From assembly GCF_003149145.1 (NCBI RefSeq), contig NZ_QGDQ01000015.1, positions 51,819 to 115,818 on the forward strand: a DNA stretch of 64,000 nt. Reading direction: 5' to 3'. Below the pieces are notes generated by a model that made no database searches, was not told the DNA's origin, and saw nothing but the letters and a program-made list of their open reading frames with translations. The position numbers were made by a program, and so were the translations under genes. The stretch comes from Quadrisphaera granulorum. GTDB taxonomy: Bacteria > Actinomycetota > Actinomycetes > Actinomycetales > Quadrisphaeraceae. Within the stretch, counting starts at the first letter, position 1, and the number at the start of each line of letters is the position of its first letter. Positions 62,040 to 64,000 of the stretch are shown here, piece after piece.

Positions 62040-63473
62040 GTGCCGACCCAGCGGATCGACCTCGCCACCATCGTCAAGGCGTACGACGTCCGGGGCCTCG
62101 CTCCGGAACAGCTTGACGAGACCGCCGCACACGCCCTCGGGGCTGCCGCGGCCGACGTCCTCGGGGTGGCCGGTCGCACCGGTCAGGCCGGAGGCACCCT
62201 CGTCATCGGGCACGACATGCGCCCCACCAGCCCCCTGCTGGTGGACGCGTTCGCCCGAGGCGTGAACGATCGCGGTGGTGACGTGCTCGTCATCGGCCTG
62301 TGCTCCACCGACGGCCTCTACTTCGCCTCCGGTCACCTCAACGCGCCGGGGGCCATGTTCACGGCGAGTCACAACCCGGCCGCCTACAACGGCATCAAGA
62401 TGTGCTTCGCGGGCGCCAAGCCCGTCGGGACGGGCACCGGCCTCGACGACGTGCGGATCCTCGCCCAGCAGTACCTCGACTCCGGCGAGCTGCCGACGGC
62501 CGCCGCTCGCGGCACCCGCAGCGACCGTCCGCTGCTCGCCGAGTACGCAGCGCACCTGCGCTCCCTCGTCGACCTGTCCGGTTCCCGTCCGCTGAAGGTC
62601 GTCGTCGATGCCGGCAACGGCATGGCGGGCCTCACGGCCCCTGCCGTGCTGGGCACCGAAGCAGGACTCCCGGCGCTGCCGCTCGACGTCGTCCCCATGT
62701 ACTTCGAGCTCGACGGCACCTTCCCCAACCACGAGGCGAACCCGCTGGAGCCGGCCAACCTCGTCGACCTGCAGAAGGCCGTCGTCGAGCACGGCGCGGA
62801 CATCGGCCTGGCCTTCGACGGCGACGCCGACCGCGTCTTCGTCGTCGACGAGCGCGGCGAGCCGGTGAGCCCGTCGGCGGTGACGGCGATGGTCGCGCTG
62901 CGCGAGCTCGCCAAGACCCCCGGCGCCACCGTGCTGCACAACCTCATCTGCTCGCGCGCCGTGCCCGAGCAGATCACCGCCGCCGGTGGCGTTCCGGTGC
63001 GCACCCGCGTGGGGCACTCCTTCATCAAGGCCGAGATGGCCCGCACGGGCGCCGTCTTCGGCGGCGAGCACTCCGCGCACTTCTACTTCAAGGACTTCTG
63101 GGGCGCCGACACCGGCATGCTCGCCGCGATGCACGTGCTCGCCGCCCTCGGTGAGCAGGACGGCGCGCTTTCCGCCCTCGTCGCCGACTTCGACCCGTAC
63201 ACCGCCAGCGGCGAGATCAACTCGACGGTCACCGACGTGGCGGGGACGACGGCGGCCGTGCGCGAGACGTGGGTGGCACGCGGCGGCGTCGTCGACACCA
63301 TGGACGGCCTCACCATCTCCTCGCCCGAGGGCGAGAGCCCGAAGTGGTGGTTCAACCTGCGCCCCTCGAACACCGAGCCGCTGTTGCGCCTCAACGCCGA
63401 GGGCGAGGACGCTGCCACCATGGAGCGCGTGCGCGACGAAGTGCTGGCCCAAGTCCGCGGTGGAGCTTCCTGA
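62040..63473 (+). CDS. manB: Phosphomannomutase/phosphoglucomutase
   Basis: 477 residues. IVKAYDVRGLAPEQLDE is the typical start; the active-site phosphoserine loop is FTASHNPAAYNGIKM; the Mg loop is GLAFDGDADRVFVVDERG; the sugar-binding loop is GGEHSAHFYFKDFWGADTGM; the phosphate-binding loop is LRPSNTEPLLRLNAE. It interconverts mannose-6-P and mannose-1-P (and possibly glucose phosphates), feeding GDP-mannose for gmd and mannosyl glycans. The start is set by TACTCT 8 nt upstream. Followed by a Trm112-like gene overlapping by 1 nt. Confidence 0.96.
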   Translation: MPTQRIDLATIVKAYDVRGLAPEQLDETAAHALGAAAADVLGVAGRTGQAGGTLVIGHDMRPTSPLLVDAFARGVNDRGGDVLVIGLCSTDGLYFASGHLNAPGAMFTASHNPAAYNGIKMCFAGAKPVGTGTGLDDVRILAQQYLDSGELPTAAARGTRSDRPLLAEYAAHLRSLVDLSGSRPLKVVVDAGNGMAGLTAPAVLGTEAGLPALPLDVVPMYFELDGTFPNHEANPLEPANLVDLQKAVVEHGADIGLAFDGDADRVFVVDERGEPVSPSAVTAMVALRELAKTPGATVLHNLICSRAVPEQITAAGGVPVRTRVGHSFIKAEMARTGAVFGGEHSAHFYFKDFWGADTGMLAAMHVLAALGEQDGALSALVADFDPYTASGEINSTVTDVAGTTAAVRETWVARGGVVDTMDGLTISSPEGESPKWWFNLRPSNTEPLLRLNAEGEDAATMERVRDEVLAQVRGGAS

Positions 63474-63676
63474 TGGGCGAGCCGTGGCGCGAGGAGTGGG
63501 TCCGATCGCTCCTGCGCGACCCCGTGACCGGGGCCGAGCTTGTCGACGTCGTCCTGCCTGACGGCCGTGCCGGGCTGGCCCCGGAGCCGCAGGCAGACCC
63601 GGCGCACCCGGTGGCCTACCCCGTCGTCGACGGGGTGCCGGTACTCCTCGCTGACGACGCCGTCGCCCTCCGCTGA
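63473..63676 (+). CDS. Trm112-like small protein
   Basis: 67 residues. RSLLRDPVTGAELVDVVLPD and AYPVVDGVPVLLADDAV match the Trm112 fold, whose usual Cys pairs are absent here, as in several actinobacterial members. The ATG overlaps the manB stop (TGATG). Trm112 proteins support methyltransferases; the partner here is unknown. Confidence 0.75.
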   Translation: MGEPWREEWVRSLLRDPVTGAELVDVVLPDGRAGLAPEPQADPAHPVAYPVVDGVPVLLADDAVALR

Positions 63677-63689
63677 CCAGCCCCTCCCG

Positions 63690-63736
63690 CCGTGACCATG
63701 GACTTCCCGAGCACTTTCCGACCGTGATCATGGGCT
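63690..63736. repeat. Repeat, family R2 variant
   Basis: CCGTGACCATGGACTTCCCG, AGCACTTTCCG, ACCGTGATCATGG. It matches the reverse complement of 27168-27211. It starts 14 nt after the Trm112-like gene. Confidence 0.6.
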
Positions 63737-63895
63737 TCCGCCACCCTTGGGCGTGTCGGGCCAGCGGGGGCGAGTGGCAGATGAGCGTCGCGCCTCGACG
63801 AGTTCGCTGACGTCTGCGTGCAGAGCTGCGAGGCCGCGGTCCAGGGTGGCCAGCCTTCCCTTGCGGTCACTCGTCGTCCAGTGCGCGGACCTCAT
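63728..63895 (-). pseudogene. C-terminal remnant of a VapC-like PIN toxin
   Basis: On the minus strand the frame reads HWTTSDRKGRLATLDRGLAA, LHADVSELVEARRS. GRLATLDRGLAAL is the usual C-terminal strand and Asp of PIN toxins. The N-terminal two thirds with the other acidic residues are missing, and the stop falls within the R2 repeat. No antitoxin gene is seen beside it. Confidence 0.35.
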
Positions 63896-64000
63896 CGCTC
63901 GTCATTGAGCCTTTGCCACTAGGACTTTGAGTGGTGACGCTGCGTCACACGGTGTGGTGGTGCTCCAGGTGCAGCACCACCAGCGCCGCAGCGACGATGG

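Noticed and set aside
63945..64000. Minus-strand frame reading VAAALVVLHLEHHHTV to a stop at the right edge
   Set aside because: It could be the end of a gene continuing outside the window, but 17 residues without a family motif are not enough.

Overview
This window is bacterial chromosome of very high G+C content. Dense codon bias to G/C, WhiB, F420 genes, a mycobacterial-type arabinogalactan pathway and many leaderless promoters point to an actinobacterium. A Kineosporiales-type genus such as Quadrisphaera or Kineococcus is my guess, from impression only; no rRNA or tRNA was seen to settle it.

Layout. 0-7.2 kb: the tail of a large membrane protein, a secreted DUF1501/DUF1800 pair, a cell-wall-binding-repeat-2 protein, and the wreck of a hipBA toxin-antitoxin locus next to a broken ArsR-like gene. 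7.4-9.6 kb: a DUF222/HNH protein. 9.9-28.7 kb: the galactan/arabinan cell-envelope region (two GT2 enzymes, UDP-galactopyranose mutase glf, galactofuranosyltransferase glfT2, the wzm/wzt ABC exporter, one large Emb-type arabinosyltransferase, a flippase, a GT4 enzyme, and the UbiA/PAP2 pair that makes decaprenyl-phosphoribose). A small two-component module (11.9-15.1 kb) sits inside it, bracketed by a duplicated end of the upstream glycosyltransferase gene. The partner epimerase subunit dprE2 is separate, at 49.7 kb. 28.8-35.2 kb: two secreted cell-wall proteins (SpoIID-type and amidase) sharing a C-terminal repeat domain, then two overlapping GDP-mannose dehydratase-like genes.

35.2-44.0 kb reads as a nitrogen-scavenging island. 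A ureohydrolase with a histidine-rich N-terminus faces an APC permease whose leader is a clear guanidine-I (ykkC) riboswitch. Beyond them lie a CBS/DUF294 nucleotidyltransferase with a GntR regulator, and a divergent operon of two carbon-nitrogen hydrolases around a second APC permease.

44.0-49.6 kb: TIGR03089, a 193-bp inverted-repeat element, an AlkA-type glycosylase, a small secreted protein followed by a signal peptidase/DUF5305 fusion, and vapBC. 49.7-53.3 kb: dprE2 divergent from the F420 genes cofD and cofE, which flank an HExxH-containing protein. 53.8-63.7 kb: the whiB - GT2 - DUF5719 - (toxin/antitoxin) - metallopeptidase - DUF3499 - manB - Trm112-like block, which from memory resembles a conserved actinobacterial neighbourhood (Rv3257c-Rv3262 in M. 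tuberculosis).

Two families of intergenic palindromes recur at gene ends through the window, and eleven genes have a TANNNT hexamer 6-8 nt before the start codon, the spacing expected of leaderless mRNAs.
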